Shown: in pieces, positions 33,581 to 45,100 of the stretch
How positions within the stretch are numbered: position 1 is the first letter of the stretch
Layout of the letters: every line of letters starts with the position of its first letter
Assembly: GCF_030272615.1 (NCBI RefSeq)
Contig: NC_081410.1
Location: forward strand, 259,873,533-259,937,532
Reading direction: 5' to 3'
From: Cryptomeria japonica
Taxonomy: Eukaryota; Streptophyta; Pinopsida; Cupressales; Cupressaceae
DNA: 64,000 bases
Notes under the pieces: generated by a model
What the model was told of the DNA's origin: nothing
Databases searched by the model: none
The model's input: only the letters and a program-made list of their open reading frames with translations
Translations under genes and position numbers: made by a program

Positions 33581-34705
33581 ATGAGTGCCCTGAAGTCTTA
33601 GGAGAAACCGGTGAGGAGAAGAAGGAAGATGAACCTTATATCCTAATTTTAGAACTAGAACCGGTGAAGCCAGAAGCTGGTGAAGTGAATGTTGTAGTAC
33701 CAGTTCAACCGAAACAGGTAGATTATGCAGAAGAAGATGATGATAGTGAGGAAGAAGAACCTGAAGATAATGATCATGTTATTCCATGGTATGTGAGACT
33801 CAATCATAATCCTGACCATATTATTGGAGATAAAGATGCTGGAGTATTAACCAGAAGAAGAATTAGAGATAATTCTTGCATGATCTCCACTATTGAGCCT
33901 AGAACTACTAAGGAAGCCTTTGGAGATAATCACTGGATCAAGGTTATGAAAGAGGAGCTTGACCAGATTGAGAAGAACAATACATGTACCTTAGTAACTA
34001 GACCGGTGAATAAAAATGTGATAGGCACTAAATGGGTATTCAAGAATAAACTAAATGAAGATGGAGTAGTAGTCAGAAACAAAGAAAGATTGGTATGCAA
34101 AGGTTATGCATAGGAAGAAGGATAAGACTATGGCGAGACATTTGCACTAGTTGCTAGATTGGAAGGTGTTAGGACTCTACTTGCATTTGCAACATATAGC
34201 GGATTCAAAGTATATTAGATGGATGTGAAGTCAACATTTTTAAATGGAATACTGGAAGATGAAGTATATATTGAACAACTAGATGGTTATGCTTTGAGTG
34301 ATGCAATGGATATAGTGTGTAAACTACATAAGGCATTATATGGTTTGAAGTAAGCACCAAGAGCATGGTATGAAAGACTACATTCATACCTGATGAAGAT
34401 AGGTTTCCAGAGAACCAGTGAAGACAATAATATATATCTCAAGACTGAAGGAGATAAGATACTTGTTAGTGAAGTGTTTGTGGATGATATCATTTATGGA
34501 GGAAATGATGACATGAGTGATGACTTTGCAAATGAGATGAAAAGTAGATTTAAAATGTCTCTGGTAGGAGAGATAAAATTCTTTATAGGTTTACAAATTC
34601 AACAGATGAAGAGTAGTATCTTTATTACATAGTCCAAATATGTGAAAGAGGTATTGAAGACATTTGGAATGAGTGACTGTAAAATAGTTAGGACACCAAT
34701 GGTTA
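33581..34705 (+). pseudogene. Elem-4 reverse transcriptase (copia), cut by Elem-6
   Basis: An acidic linker rich in Glu and Asp precedes NVIGTKWVFKNKL, then the RT core: [28 protein letters not shown] and VFVDDIIYGG near 34477-34502. Stops: TAG 34111, TAA 34123, TAG 34216, TAA near 34350, TAG 34630. Those at 34111, 34216 and 34630 are CAG in Elem-5. The frame reaches RTPMV and is interrupted by Elem-6 after GGTTA at 34701-34705. Confidence 0.92.
34701..34705. repeat. Target site duplication of Elem-6, left copy
   Basis: GGTTA, repeated at 41568-41572. Joining the flanks gives MVTCCKMSKED in frame, matching the same region of Elem-5. The alternative reading is an imperfect 8-base duplication (aatggtta / ataggtta) if the element ends in AACA at 41564. 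Confidence 0.7.
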
Positions 34706-35079
34706 TGTTATCACTGTTTAAGAAATGGGTTTTCTTTTCCCATAATTGGCTAAGTTTTTGAAATTTTGAGTTAGGCACACTATCAACTACTTCAAGTCTG
34801 TGTTAGGTCTTTAAGGGTTTAGGGTTTTTGGTTTTAAATCGCTCAAGTGTCTGATCTAAACCCTCTAGTTTCTATTCCTATGTTACTTTAATTCACTTAA
34901 GTAATGGGTCTTGGGGTCGTATGAAATGTCCCCCCTTGTCATTTACCTAGGCGGTCATTGAATAATTGTTAAAAATCTATGCCTTATGCCTTTTCCCTTC
35001 TAATGTTGTCGGGCCCAGTAAGTGTCACACAACTTCTAGATGAATCTATGGCTTTCGCTATTTTGTTAGGCGAAGTAGC

Positions 35080-36680
35080 GGGTGTGTTAAGCTATGCGAA
35101 ATAGCAAAAAGGCAAAAGCGTGTTTAAATGTGTGCATTTGGTCCGGTTTAACGAGACTCCATCTCGCTCAAGATCTAATGACTGTCATTGATTCGCAGCT
35201 GAAACTAGCAAGTGAAATACCTTTCCCGAAATGACAAAAAGGCTTGGTGGGACCCGACAGTGAAGACTTTTCAAATGCGTAAAAGGTGATCAAGTTCAAC
35301 AGAAATCGACGGTTCGCGTTGTTTCATGGCTGATAGATGCTCACGTGTTATGCCCTGCGAAGCAGCGAAAAGTTTTTTGGCCTGGGAAAAGGGAGTTTTA
35401 ATAGAAGCACAATAGATGCACAAGTCTCATCTGATCTGACAGCTAGCGTAGTTTCACAGGAGGAAGATGCTCGAAAGATAGCTTTCGCAAAATAGTGAAA
35501 TGACATGGCGTTCCAAGCAAGCAGTCCAGCTGGTTGAGATGGTGAGTAAGATAATGGCACGTGGCCAAAAATCAAAATGGTCAACGAATCAGATTTAAGG
35601 ACTAAATGGTGGGTCCAAGAAGATGAGTCATGCTGCGGGATAAGAAATGACTTGGCAGATACAAGTGGCAAGGATGAGGTGGATCCCGATGTTTCTCTCA
35701 GCGAGTAGAAAGTTGACATGTCAATTTGGGAATGACTAGACACTAGGTGGATAATGCTGAGTCAGATAACCCACGTCTACCATATTCAATTAAGTTGTTA
35801 AGCATTGAACAAGTTTGATCTAATCTAACGGTCCACGTGTGTTCACAGAGGTAAGATGCTTATGTTTTAAAGCCCGCGAAATGGCGAAAGGAAAAGGTGG
35901 GCCCGAAGAACAGATAAAGCTTAGAGGTAAAAGGGGATCAACTCTATTTTGATCTAAGGGTTCTCGTCATTTTGTGGTTGCATATCAAATGAATGTTAAG
36001 GCCCATGAAATGGCGAAATAGAAAAAGAGATTCTTCTCGGCATGACGTGGAGCGACAATTGTTACTTCTGGTAAAGCCTGATTGTGATGTGCCGGTTGAC
36101 ACGTAGTTTCAAAAGGTGATTCAGGACCCGCCAAGGTGTAACCGATGGTTATGTAGCAAATAGTGACACATGGTTGGCTCTGAACTAAACCCGAAGAGTT
36201 TCCCAGGGCTAATGGCCGAATACCACATGCCATTTGTTAACCGGTGAATAAGTGGGGTAAGCAATAAAGGTCTCACTTAAAATATGGTCATCTCAAGATT
36301 GATCCAACGCTTCTTGATGTTTCATGGCCCGAAGATGCAAGCGGATTAACTACTGTGAAATGATGAAAAACCATTAGCCGTCAAGATGAGGTGCGGTTAG
36401 TGAAAAAGCTGACGGTCCCGATAAGGGTTAAAGGCCGAGCGGTTAGAGTTCCATCTAACGCTCGACATAGCTTCGCGAAAGGAAAGTGCTCATGGGATAA
36501 AGCTTGCAAAGTGGTGAAAAGAGGTAGGGCCCGATGCAAAGGCAGAGATGTTAAGATAGTGTAAAGGCCGATCAAGTCTCGTCTGATCAGATGGCTGGCG
36601 TGATTTCATTTGGTGAAATTGCTTGAAGGTTATGCTCTACGAAATGGCGAAAGAGCGAAAAGGAAAATACACAGGCATGT
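35080..36680 (+). repeat. Degenerate tandem-repeat region with a recurring GCGAAATGGCGAAA motif
   Basis: About nine copies of a motif close to gcgaaatggcgaaaag occur near 35093, 35218, 35359, 35489, 35875, 36004, 36356, 36510 and 36637. Several are preceded by 'gatgctc'-like bases, and some are followed by a 'gtgggcccga' phrase. A second recurring part, like gatcaagtctcatctgatc then gctagcgtagtttcac, alternates with it (near 35290, 35425, 35812, 36570). The spacing is roughly 110-180 bases with gaps. It has no coding potential and lies directly upstream of the Elem-6 leader and ORF. Confidence 0.7.
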
Positions 36681-37008
36681 TATGACCCGTTGGAGCAAAA
36701 TTTTCAAATTTTTCTATGAATTCAATTTAGAAGGGATGGCCGAAGCATGCGTTATCAATGTCGCAGTTAAGAGCCTGAGTACTGTATATGATCTCGTATC
36801 AATTGAATGAAGGTATCATTCTAAAGAATAGTTGCAGAGAAGTGGTTGCAGAGCTATTTTCTTCAGTCGCAGAGAAAATTTTTCAAGCATAAAACAAGTT
36901 CTCTTGTACTCTTGTTTGGCAATTACTTAATAGTGTGTTTTAATTGAGGTCTTGATTTGTCATAGAATAGTTGGGGGTAATAGTTAAACTGCTTACATAA
37001 TTTTTAAG

Positions 37009-40000
37009 ATGGCACCTAAGAGAGAATTCTCAGGAAAGGTTAATTACCAGGAGAGGGCTATTTGTGATGACTTCCTTGAATAGTTGATATTATCAACTAA
37101 TATGTCCGTGAGGTAAAAGAACTCATGCCAAAAGCTCCTTGCCTAAAAATAGGAGAGGGATTATATGATAAGGGTAACTGGCTAAGAGACCCTCAAATTG
37201 GGTTGTCTGGGTTGGGATTATTTAAAGTTGGATTTGGCATGAGAAACTCCCCAGCTCCGCAGAACAGTATCTGGGAGTTGGATGTAAGCAAATTAGTGGT
37301 CCCTATAGTATTCATGGATGTGGATCTCATAACTCAGATTGCACACAACTATGACCCAATTACAAGAAGTGTCAAGGATATAAGTGGGAAAAATCTCATT
37401 GAAATAAATAATGAGGAGTTCAGAAATGCTTTTGGGCTTAGTGAATTTACCATTTTTTTAGAGCCTATTAATTTTAAATCACTAGCTCAGGTTTACAGTG
37501 TGCAGAGGAACCACCTTAGAAATGGGCCTCTTAAAGAATTCTTTGTGAAGATAGGCGGGTTAATAGTTGTAGGACCTAACGCTGAGGAGCCTTTCTCTTT
37601 AAATTTGTTTACCCTTAGGGCCAAAGGATTATATTGGTCACTCTACCAAATTCTAGGAGAGGATGCTAAGGCAAATATGCCAACTCATTACATGCTAATG
37701 GTTGCTCAAATTTTGAACCCCTCTTTGGCAATGACCTTTGACTATGCTTCCTTTATTTATCACTGATGCTATCCATGAAGGATTGATAGGAATAAAGAAT
37801 GGGAAAGTGGACAGGCCTTTTGGGTGGTATTCCCTCCTCATGCATTTGTTTTTATTCAAAGGTGGTGACTATTTTGCAAGTGGGATGGATATTGTGAAAG
37901 AGAAAAATGGAGAGAAAATGCCAGTGCAGTTATGGAGTATAGTGCTGTCATGGGACAGAGAAGATGCAAGCTTCCTAAAGTTTGATAAATGTTTTGCATC
38001 TAAGATTAGGACTCTTATCTGTTCAAAGAATCCAAGAGTCCCTAAGGTTCTTTTGGAATTCATTAGGCCAAAAGAGTTTGCTGAGAATGTTAAAAATGTC
38101 CACAATTGGGGTGATATTTACTTATACCCTGTCTCCATAGTTTTCAGAGTGTATGGATTCAAAGGCACTCCATTTTTGTTACCCTATCAGGTCCCTCTTA
38201 AAGTGGGAATTATAGAGATCCTCAAGCAGATTGGTGGTGTGCAGGAGGCAGAGTTAACAAGCAGAGGTAAAGGGACCATTTTCCCTACAGTTACCATAGC
38301 ACACCAATTTGTGATAATTAAAGGAGGTTGGAAGTATTTTGAAGATTTCCTAAAACCATACCATTTATCAACTGCAGTATCCCAATGTGCTGACCCTGAA
38401 GACTTCTTCAACGACATGTTCAGAAAGAGGGCAATATGCAGAGGTAGACCCCACCAATTCCAGTTTCCTGAAGATCTCATTAGGAATGAGTTTGATTTGG
38501 ATGAACAAGAGCTGAGGAAGGAGAAGTGGGTGGCCTACAAAAAGGCTTTAGACTTTGTACACCAATTTGACACTAGCAATGACCCTTTGTCTAGCTTTCA
38601 CCCTTTTGAGGAGAAGATAAAGTTCTTGATTCTTTGCTTTGAGGATGTGATGCAAACATTGAAAGAAAAGAGGGAAGTTGTAATAAAGAACAACCCTGAG
38701 AAAGCAAGACTGGTTCTGAATAGGTCTGCATCTGCCAGAGTAATCCCTCCTAGTGATTACATGCTGCATAAGAAGTCCAATTACAGTGTGTTGATGCCTA
38801 CAAATGGGGAGCCCTCTACCTCTAAAGGAAAGAGGAAGATACAGGATGTCATTGACATTCAAGATAGCCCAAAGAAACAAAGAGTGGGAAAAGAAGTATA
38901 ATCTGATGAACCTTTGTACTCTCCATCTCAATCCCCTATTCATATAGGAGATGAACAGGCAGCAGCTGAGCAACTTTTATAGTTAGGTAGTCTTGGAGAG
39001 ATAGCCTACACATATGATGAAGTGGAGGAGGGAATGCTAGAGGAGCCCCTTACTGCTGAAATGAACATCGCTGCTAATGAGTTCAAAGGCCAGGAGTGGG
39101 ACCTTGAGATCAAACAAGCCAGTGAAGATTTCTTGGCTGATAATAACTTTGTCACATCAGGAGCTTTCATATAGTTTGTGTGGAAGTAGAACATTGATAA
39201 ATTTAATGCTAGGTGTGAAAAGAGGAAAAGTGAGCAGCCCCACAGAGATCCAGCTGTGGTAGAGGAAGAGATAAAGCAAGAAATGGCTGATGAGTTTAAG
39301 ACCATTTATCCTGAGTAGGGAAGAGACATGGTAGCACAGGCTAGGGTACTCATTCTCCCCAAATGGGACATAGCAAATGCCTTAGTTTTAGAGGCAGTAA
39401 GAAAAGAGACTAAACCTATGGAGGGAGTCACTTTCAGTAAAGATAATGCTGCACTAGTCATGTGGTCTCTTAAGAGAGATAAAAATAAGAGGAATAAGGA
39501 TACCCTAGGGTCAAGTTAGCTTGGAGGAATGATAGTGAAAAGAGTGCAGAGCACTGGGGTAGTAGAACCTGCTAGCACTGTGCTATAGACTGCAAAGTTT
39601 AGTGTTGTAGTAGTAGAAAGGGAGGCCAAGGAAAAGGCAGATCTCCAAGTTAAGTTGGAGACAGTTCTAAAAGCTTACAACAATGCCAAGGAAGAGGTAA
39701 GAGGTAAAGATAGCATCATTGCCAGGCTACAAAGCCAGTTGGCAAGACAATACCATCAAGGTGAGTCCTCAACATTGATGATCTCCTCTTCTCCTATAAG
39801 ACCTCCACCTACTAGCCCCATTATTCAGTTCCAACCATCTCCGACACCTTCTAGTTCTCAGTTGATTGAGATCACTCCCCATGAGTTGGAGAATTTAAAA
39901 CAGGCTCAAGCCTTATATGCAAAGAAGTATGAAGAGAGGGTAAAAGCTACAATTTTAAGTTTTGCTGACACTATAGGGTCTTCTCTAATGTACAATAACA

Positions 40001-40629
40001 TGAGTAAAATCTTGGAAATGTGGAATGAGCTAAATGGGGACAAGGCTGTGTTAATGCCTATTTTTGATAAATGGAGACCCAGAGAGTGGGATATAGAATT
40101 GATTTGTGTATCCTATGATGAGGCAGGGGCTAACCCTATCATTAAATCTACAAATGTTATGACTAAGGATTTAGTAAAGTTGGTAGAAGGAGTAGATAAT
40201 GCAGACAAAAAGATCAATTTGTACAAGAAAGAGTACACTAATCAGGTTTTTGAATTGCTCCCAGGAGGTTTTGTCAGCCCAAACCAATTAAAGGACAAAC
40301 AAATATGGCTTAAGGAATTAGAAGCCAAATTGTCATTAAGGATAAAAGGAATTGTTAAATCAGAGGATGCCTCCATATTTGTTAAAACAATTGAAGAGAT
40401 TGAGACAAATCTCATTATGGTTTCCTGAATTCAGAGGTTAATAAAATGAGAAATTCTTGGAAAAGAATAGCCAAGACAAAAGAAAAAGTAATTAACTTCT
40501 CATGGCCCATTGATGAGGTGTATCAGGAATGGACAAACAAATATGCAATTCTTGATGTGGAGTATTTAGAAGATGTTGCAATAGAGTAACAAGAAGAAGA
40601 AGCCGCGAATGTTGAGAAAGACTTGTAAC
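37009..40629 (+). pseudogene. Elem-6 long ORF (about 1,200 codons when frames are followed), unknown function
   Basis: It starts MAPKREFSGK at 37009, shifts frame near 37090 and again at about 37740-37766, and near 40430. The longest open parts are 37125-37766, 37738-38901 and 39655-40428. The N-terminal half is mixed alpha/beta-like, with WELDVSKLVVPIVF, then FDYASFI and PFGWYSLLMHLFLFKGG. A basic Ser-rich stretch with KGKRKIQ and PKKQR (near 38826-38880) looks like a nuclear localisation signal. An acidic region, a coiled coil (39600-39740), a Pro/Ser linker and a helical C-terminus follow. I recognise no RT, integrase, transposase DDE or helicase motif. The order (N-terminal domain, basic stretch, coiled coil) resembles ORF2 of Elem-1. 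The in-frame stops are mostly TAG or TAA. Confidence 0.65.
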
Positions 40630-41567
40630 CACATTTGTAAAAGATTTTGTAACTTCTTCTTGAAAAGTAATGATTGTAACAAACTCTCCTAGGAAAGTGC
40701 GAAGCTTTGTATGCATCCATATTGTTATAAATGGATACCAGGACTAGTAGAAAGGGATCACAAAAGAATTGTAAGAAAACACTGCAGAAATTTATCTGGG
40801 CTTTTCCAAGTTCTAATGGAGAATATTCGAAGGTTTCTTGTAATACTTTCTTGAAGAAAATATCAATATACAGACCATTGGTTTTGAGTTAAAACTTTGT
40901 GTTGTCTTCAAAATATGTTTCCAAGTGTTTACTATTTCATTCTGAATAATCTAGGGTTATTTCATTTGAATAGGGGTTGTAAGGCAATTTTCAGTAGATA
41001 TGTTTCTTAGCTTTTCTCTTCAAGAGGGGAATTAAATATGCAGGAATCATCTCTACTAGTAAATTCTCTGTGGGATACTTTGAATCTTGATGAGCGTAGT
41101 TTAATTTGGTATGAAACATTCTTATGTGTGTCAGGCATATATAGGGATATGCAGAAGCCAAACTAATGGGATATGTGGAGATATTTGATTGTGGGCATAT
41201 TATTTGAACTTGGATGACTCTGTGACCTTGGATAAGGCACTGGTATAGATCAAGGTTGTTTATTACATATTTTATAGGTCAATACTGAACATGAATACAA
41301 TTTTCATTCCTTTGTTTCAGTTAGTTTTAAGGTGATTGAATCCACTGGTTTTTGGACTGGTTTGTTGTGGATTTATCTTTTACAAGTGTGGATTTAGTTC
41401 ACAAAGGTATACCTTCCTGGACTTTGAATAAGTCCGAAGTGTAGAAGGTTAATCAAACCTTGTCACATGTTGTCCTAGAAGTTTCCTTCTCTTTAATGTC
41501 TCTTCTACATACAGAGTTATCATGTCATTATAAGGATGTTAAAGTGAATCAGATTTTGAGAACAATA
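40630..41567 (+). other. Elem-6 3' non-coding region
   Basis: AT-rich, with no ORF above noise and no LTR-like block. A TATA-like 'ttataaatgg' lies near 40725. It ends gagaacaata before GGTTA. Confidence 0.5.
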
Positions 41568-41572
41568 GGTTA
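41568..41572. repeat. Target site duplication of Elem-6, right copy
   Basis: GGTTA, matching 34701-34705. Confidence 0.7.
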
Positions 41573-42298
41573 CATGTTGTAAAATGTCTAAGGAGGATGA
41601 TGCCACATCTGTTGATGAAAAGGAGTATAGATCAATGATAGGGAAACTACATTATGTTGTTCACAGCAGACCGGATATTTCTCATGCAGTTGGATTAGTT
41701 GATAGATTTCAAAATAACCTTAAGGAGACACACATGATTGCAACTAAAAGGATATTCAGATATTTGAAAGGTACTATTGATTATGGATTATGGTATCCAT
41801 ATGCAGGTAGCTTTGATTTGAAGGTTTATATAGATGCAGAATAGGAAGGAAATGTTGATGATAGGAAGAGCACAACCAGTGGTGCATTCTTTCTTGGAGG
41901 AAGACTTGTATCTTGGAGAAAAAAAAAGCAAATTTGTATATCACAGTCCACTACTGAAGTTGAATATGTTGCAGCGTATATGAATTGTACCCAGGCAATC
42001 TAGCTAAAACACATCCTGGAAGGATTCAAGTTGAAGATCACAGGAAATAGTAAAGATTTTATGTGATAACACCAGTGCAATAAATATTTCAAAGAACCCA
42101 GTGTTGCATCCTAGAACCAAGCATATTGAGCTAAAATATCATTTCTTGAGGGAGAAAGTGCAGAGTAAAGATGTGTTATTGGAGGATGTATCTACTAAGG
42201 AGAAACTAGCAGATGTCTTTACTAAACCTTTGCCTAAGACTACTTTTGAGTATCTTAGAGGTTAGCTAGGGGTTGTGCCCCTACATGAGGTCAATTGA
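41573..42298 (+). pseudogene. Elem-4 RNase H (copia)
   Basis: The frame resumes with KMSKEDDA, then SMIGKLHYVVHSRPDIS. The RNase H start DLKVYIDAE lies near 41815-41841, followed by a TAG where Elem-5 has TGG, then GNVDDRKST and SQSTTEVEYVAA. TAG near 42001 replaces a Trp. A frameshift near 42055 precedes the second Asp region (DNTSAI), then IELKYHFLREKV and FTKPLPK. It keeps three Gln codons that are TAG or changed in Elem-5. Confidence 0.9.
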
Positions 42299-42680
42299 GT
42301 AGATGTGGAAGACATCAATCCCAAAGCTAATTGAAGAATCTTGTAGTAGGATTGGTGTAGAGTGGAGTTACTCCACATGGGGAGCATCAAGTTGCATATT
42401 GTTGATATAGAAGAATGAAGTAGGACACTGCCTATTTTGCTTTCACTTTGGCATTATTGTCAAAGGGGGAGAAGAACTTTTTGATTATGAACTAAGAATT
42501 GTATGATTGATAGAGAGAAGAACTGTAGCGAGTTATGAGCTGAAAACATGGAGACTCAGTTGAAGGAGAGTACATGATAAAATGTAAACCAAGATTCCTA
42601 TACCTGTGTATGTGCATTACTCTCAATCATTACAATCAAGGGTATTGATATTTTTATCCATCAATGCCAAAGGGGGAGAT
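42299..42680 (+). other. Elem-4 3' untranslated region and polypurine tract
   Basis: No ORF. The purine tract aaagggggagat at 42669-42680 abuts the 3' LTR; 'gtcaaagggggagaag' near 42459 parallels Elem-5. Confidence 0.8.
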
Positions 42681-44073
42681 TGTTGGCATTTGCATGAAGA
42701 TTGCATTGATGAGCTATTGTGTTGTCATTGATATCAATTGTAATCGGTGATGATGTTGTTTTGCAACCGATAGGTGAGCAAGTGAAGGAAACTGGTATTA
42801 CTTTAGAAGAAGTGAGATCAACTGGTAACCCTAATTGTTGATGTGGCAAACCCTAACCGATGGAGCCTGGTGAATCAGTTGTATTGATTTATGATCAAAT
42901 GGTGAACGGTAATGATTATGCCATGTATGCATGTTGTATGTGATGAGTTTCAAGTAGTTTTTGGCACGTAGAGATAATGGTTTTATCTTGGGAATGAGCG
43001 AGTACATTGCATGAAGTTGAAACTGCATGATGAGTTACAAGAATCGATGAAGTGGTGATCAAGGAGCGGTCGAGGTTGTCCTGAACAGTGTGCAATGGTT
43101 GCTATGTAATCCAATAGTCATAGTTGAATCTATTTGTTTGTAATCTCTATGAGATCTTAGGTTTGTGATGTGTTACCGATCTATTATTTTGCATATAAGA
43201 TAGATGAGTTGTTTTGTTGTAGTGTTGGCAATTTTGGCTAAGTGTCAATGTGATTGGTTGCCGAACTAGAAGGAGTATCTGCAGTATGTGTGAAGGCAGA
43301 TAGGAGCATGAAAAGGATGTGATCAAGCAGAGTAGTGCTATTTACCAGATCAACAAATCCCTATTGTTCTCTAACAATTACAACTATTTAAATCCCTTAA
43401 TCGGGTAAACTTTAACAAGCTTAGTGCTATCTAAATACTCTAACCAGGTGATTCATTAGCTTGGATTTCAAATATTCTATCGAGGTTACTCCTAACAGGG
43501 TATTACTTCTAACAGGGCATTATAGTCAATCCCTTAACCGGGTGGTCCCTAACGGGATCTGTTCTTAACAGGAAATTTTGTAAATCTTTAACATGCTTGG
43601 CTCCTAACAGGGAAAACTTAAAAATAGTTCAGAATACTTGTGACTATTCATCCCCACCGTGGTTTTTCCCATTTGGGTTTCCACTTCAAAAATCATTGTT
43701 TCAAGTAGTGAATGGTTTTTGTGGTTATGTTTGATATGGTTAATTTGCTTAACTGTTAAATCCACTTAGTTATGTTAGGATGAGGCGACAGTAATCTAAA
43801 ATGTGCTTTTACTATTGTTAGTAAAGTATTTTGATGTTTTGGTTAAATGGTTTGGGAGTTTTAGAGCTATTATACTGTTATTTTGATATGCCAGTCAAAT
43901 CGGTAAACTGTCAGTGCTATTAAACTTTGTAGCTCAGTGTTTGAACCAGTTAATTCAGTGATTGACTTGAGAGATTGTTTTTGAGTTTGGTGAAATTTTA
44001 GTCAATTTCTTTCTACTGATTCACCCCCCCTCTCAGTAGTTGTCCAGATCCTTATTGATTCATCATATCATCA
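42681..44073 (+). repeat. Elem-4 3' LTR
   Basis: TGTTGGCA...atcatatcatca, aligned with 20162-21530, with a 22-base insertion near 42836 relative to it. GATAA follows at 44074. Confidence 0.94.
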
Positions 44074-44078
44074 GATAA
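44074..44078. repeat. Target site duplication of Elem-4, right copy
   Basis: GATAA, identical to 20157-20161. Confidence 0.9.
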
Positions 44079-44599
44079 TATGTCAGCGAAGCACAAATGA
44101 TTTACTCAATAATACTTTTCTTGGAGAAACACGCTACCCAATAGAGCATCGACCAAAAACAAGGTAACCAAGTCGATCTTCATTGATCTTCTACACACTT
44201 CCTTCACATATTTCATTTACCGAAACATACACCTCAATTACCAAGACAAAACAAGGGTTTACTGGACCCAAAGATACGAACCCATAATCACAAATTCTAG
44301 GCACAACAACTCCCAAACTTCAAGATACCGATGCCATAGATTCTGGAGCATAGAGCCATAAATAATAATGCAATATAATCATTCAAATAGCAATACAACT
44401 GCCACCAAAACAAGATAAAAAATATGATAATCAAGACACATGATTCTGAAGAAGAGGATCTTCCAGAAATAACTCCAGTAGCTCATATTTAACTTAGTGC
44501 TTCATATCACATACATACCTATCTTCCACTGCTACTTAATATGCCATATCCAGTCCAAACCGGATTACCATAAATGACAACATTCACACAAATATAACA
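44079..44599 (-). repeat. Elem-3 3' LTR, proximal part (right of Elem-4)
   Basis: On the minus strand the LTR starts TGTTATATTTGTG directly after the purine tract gacaaagggggagat (plus 44600-44614). It runs left into the Elem-4 duplication and continues at 20161. The whole LTR would be about 1.3 kb, with TG and CA ends. Confidence 0.65.
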
Positions 44600-44614
44600 A
44601 TCTCCCCCTTTGTC
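44600..44614 (-). other. Elem-3 polypurine tract
   Basis: The minus strand reads gacaaagggggagat directly before the LTR TG, the same phrase used by the plus-strand copia-type elements here. Confidence 0.8.
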
Positions 44615-45100
44615 ATTGATGGAAAAACATCTCAAAAAGAATAATCTTAAAAACATGGCCACATGAATATCTGCATGAAGCTCCCCCTTACTCATATATC
44701 TCTATTTTACCTTTCTCCATAAACTTCTCTTCTCTCCCCCTTTGAAATCAAGGACAAAGGGTGCATTTGATAAAAAATAAAGAAATAAATAAATGCGTTC
44801 AACAACAAAAAGAATGTCAAAATTGTATATTAACCAAAAATGATTCTTAACTACTTTTCTTTTGAATGATCTACTTGTATTTCTTCTTAAGCTCTGAAAG
44901 GAGAACCTTGCATTAATGTACAACCAATTTAATACCAATAGATAAGATTTTTCATTTGACCAACACATCAATATAATGGGATAAATTATCTAGAACAGAT
45001 GGATTCTACTCATACTCAACCACATCACCAAGCAATACTGAGAATTGTTCCAGTTTCACTTCAACAATCTCCTTAACTTTCCAAAAAAATGCTAACGTAA
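44615..45100 (-). other. Elem-3 3' untranslated region
   Basis: AT-rich DNA with one minus-strand open stretch (44702-44971) that shows no domain and lies between ORF2 and the purine tract. I treat it as untranslated. Confidence 0.45.

Larger units (their letters stand above)
34706..41567 (+). mobile_element. Elem-6: 6.9-kb insertion without visible LTRs, carrying a long unknown ORF
   Basis: It interrupts the RT/RNase H part of Elem-4 and is bounded by GGTTA. The start is TGTTATCA; near the right end is TGAGAACA (41557-41564), an imperfect short inverted pair, 7 of 8. I compared both ends by eye and found no long direct repeat, no primer site after the left end and no purine tract plus LTR at the right end. 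Layout: AT-rich start, a degenerate repeat region at 35080-36680, a leader, a broken ORF at 37009-40629 and about 900 non-coding bases. Class unknown. It may be an LTR element that lost its LTRs, a DNA transposon derivative or captured host DNA. Confidence 0.6.
20162..44073 (+). mobile_element. Elem-4: Ty1/copia retrotransposon split by Elem-5 and Elem-6
   Basis: LTRs at 20162-21530 and 42681-44073, a Met primer site, a UBN2-type gag, protease, integrase, RT and RNase H in copia order, and a GATAA target duplication. Without Elem-5 (22761-32482) and Elem-6 (34706-41567) it is about 7.3 kb, a normal copia length. By eye the LTRs are about 92% identical. The coding region has many stops and at least three frameshifts, so the element is dead. 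Its pol is a close paralogue of that of Elem-5. Confidence 0.93.

Noticed and set aside
35000-36700. Possible CRISPR-like array from the recurring GCGAAA motif
   Set aside because: The repeats are degenerate, spacing is irregular and the setting is a plant transposon; there are no cas genes.
34706-37008. Left part of Elem-6 as a long LTR
   Set aside because: No second copy near 40600-41567 by eye and no primer site after it; kept open as a check under the Elem-6 finding.
38187-38973. Minus-strand open stretches opposite the Elem-6 ORF
   Set aside because: The plus strand carries the long consistent frame; the antisense pieces are short and show no motif.
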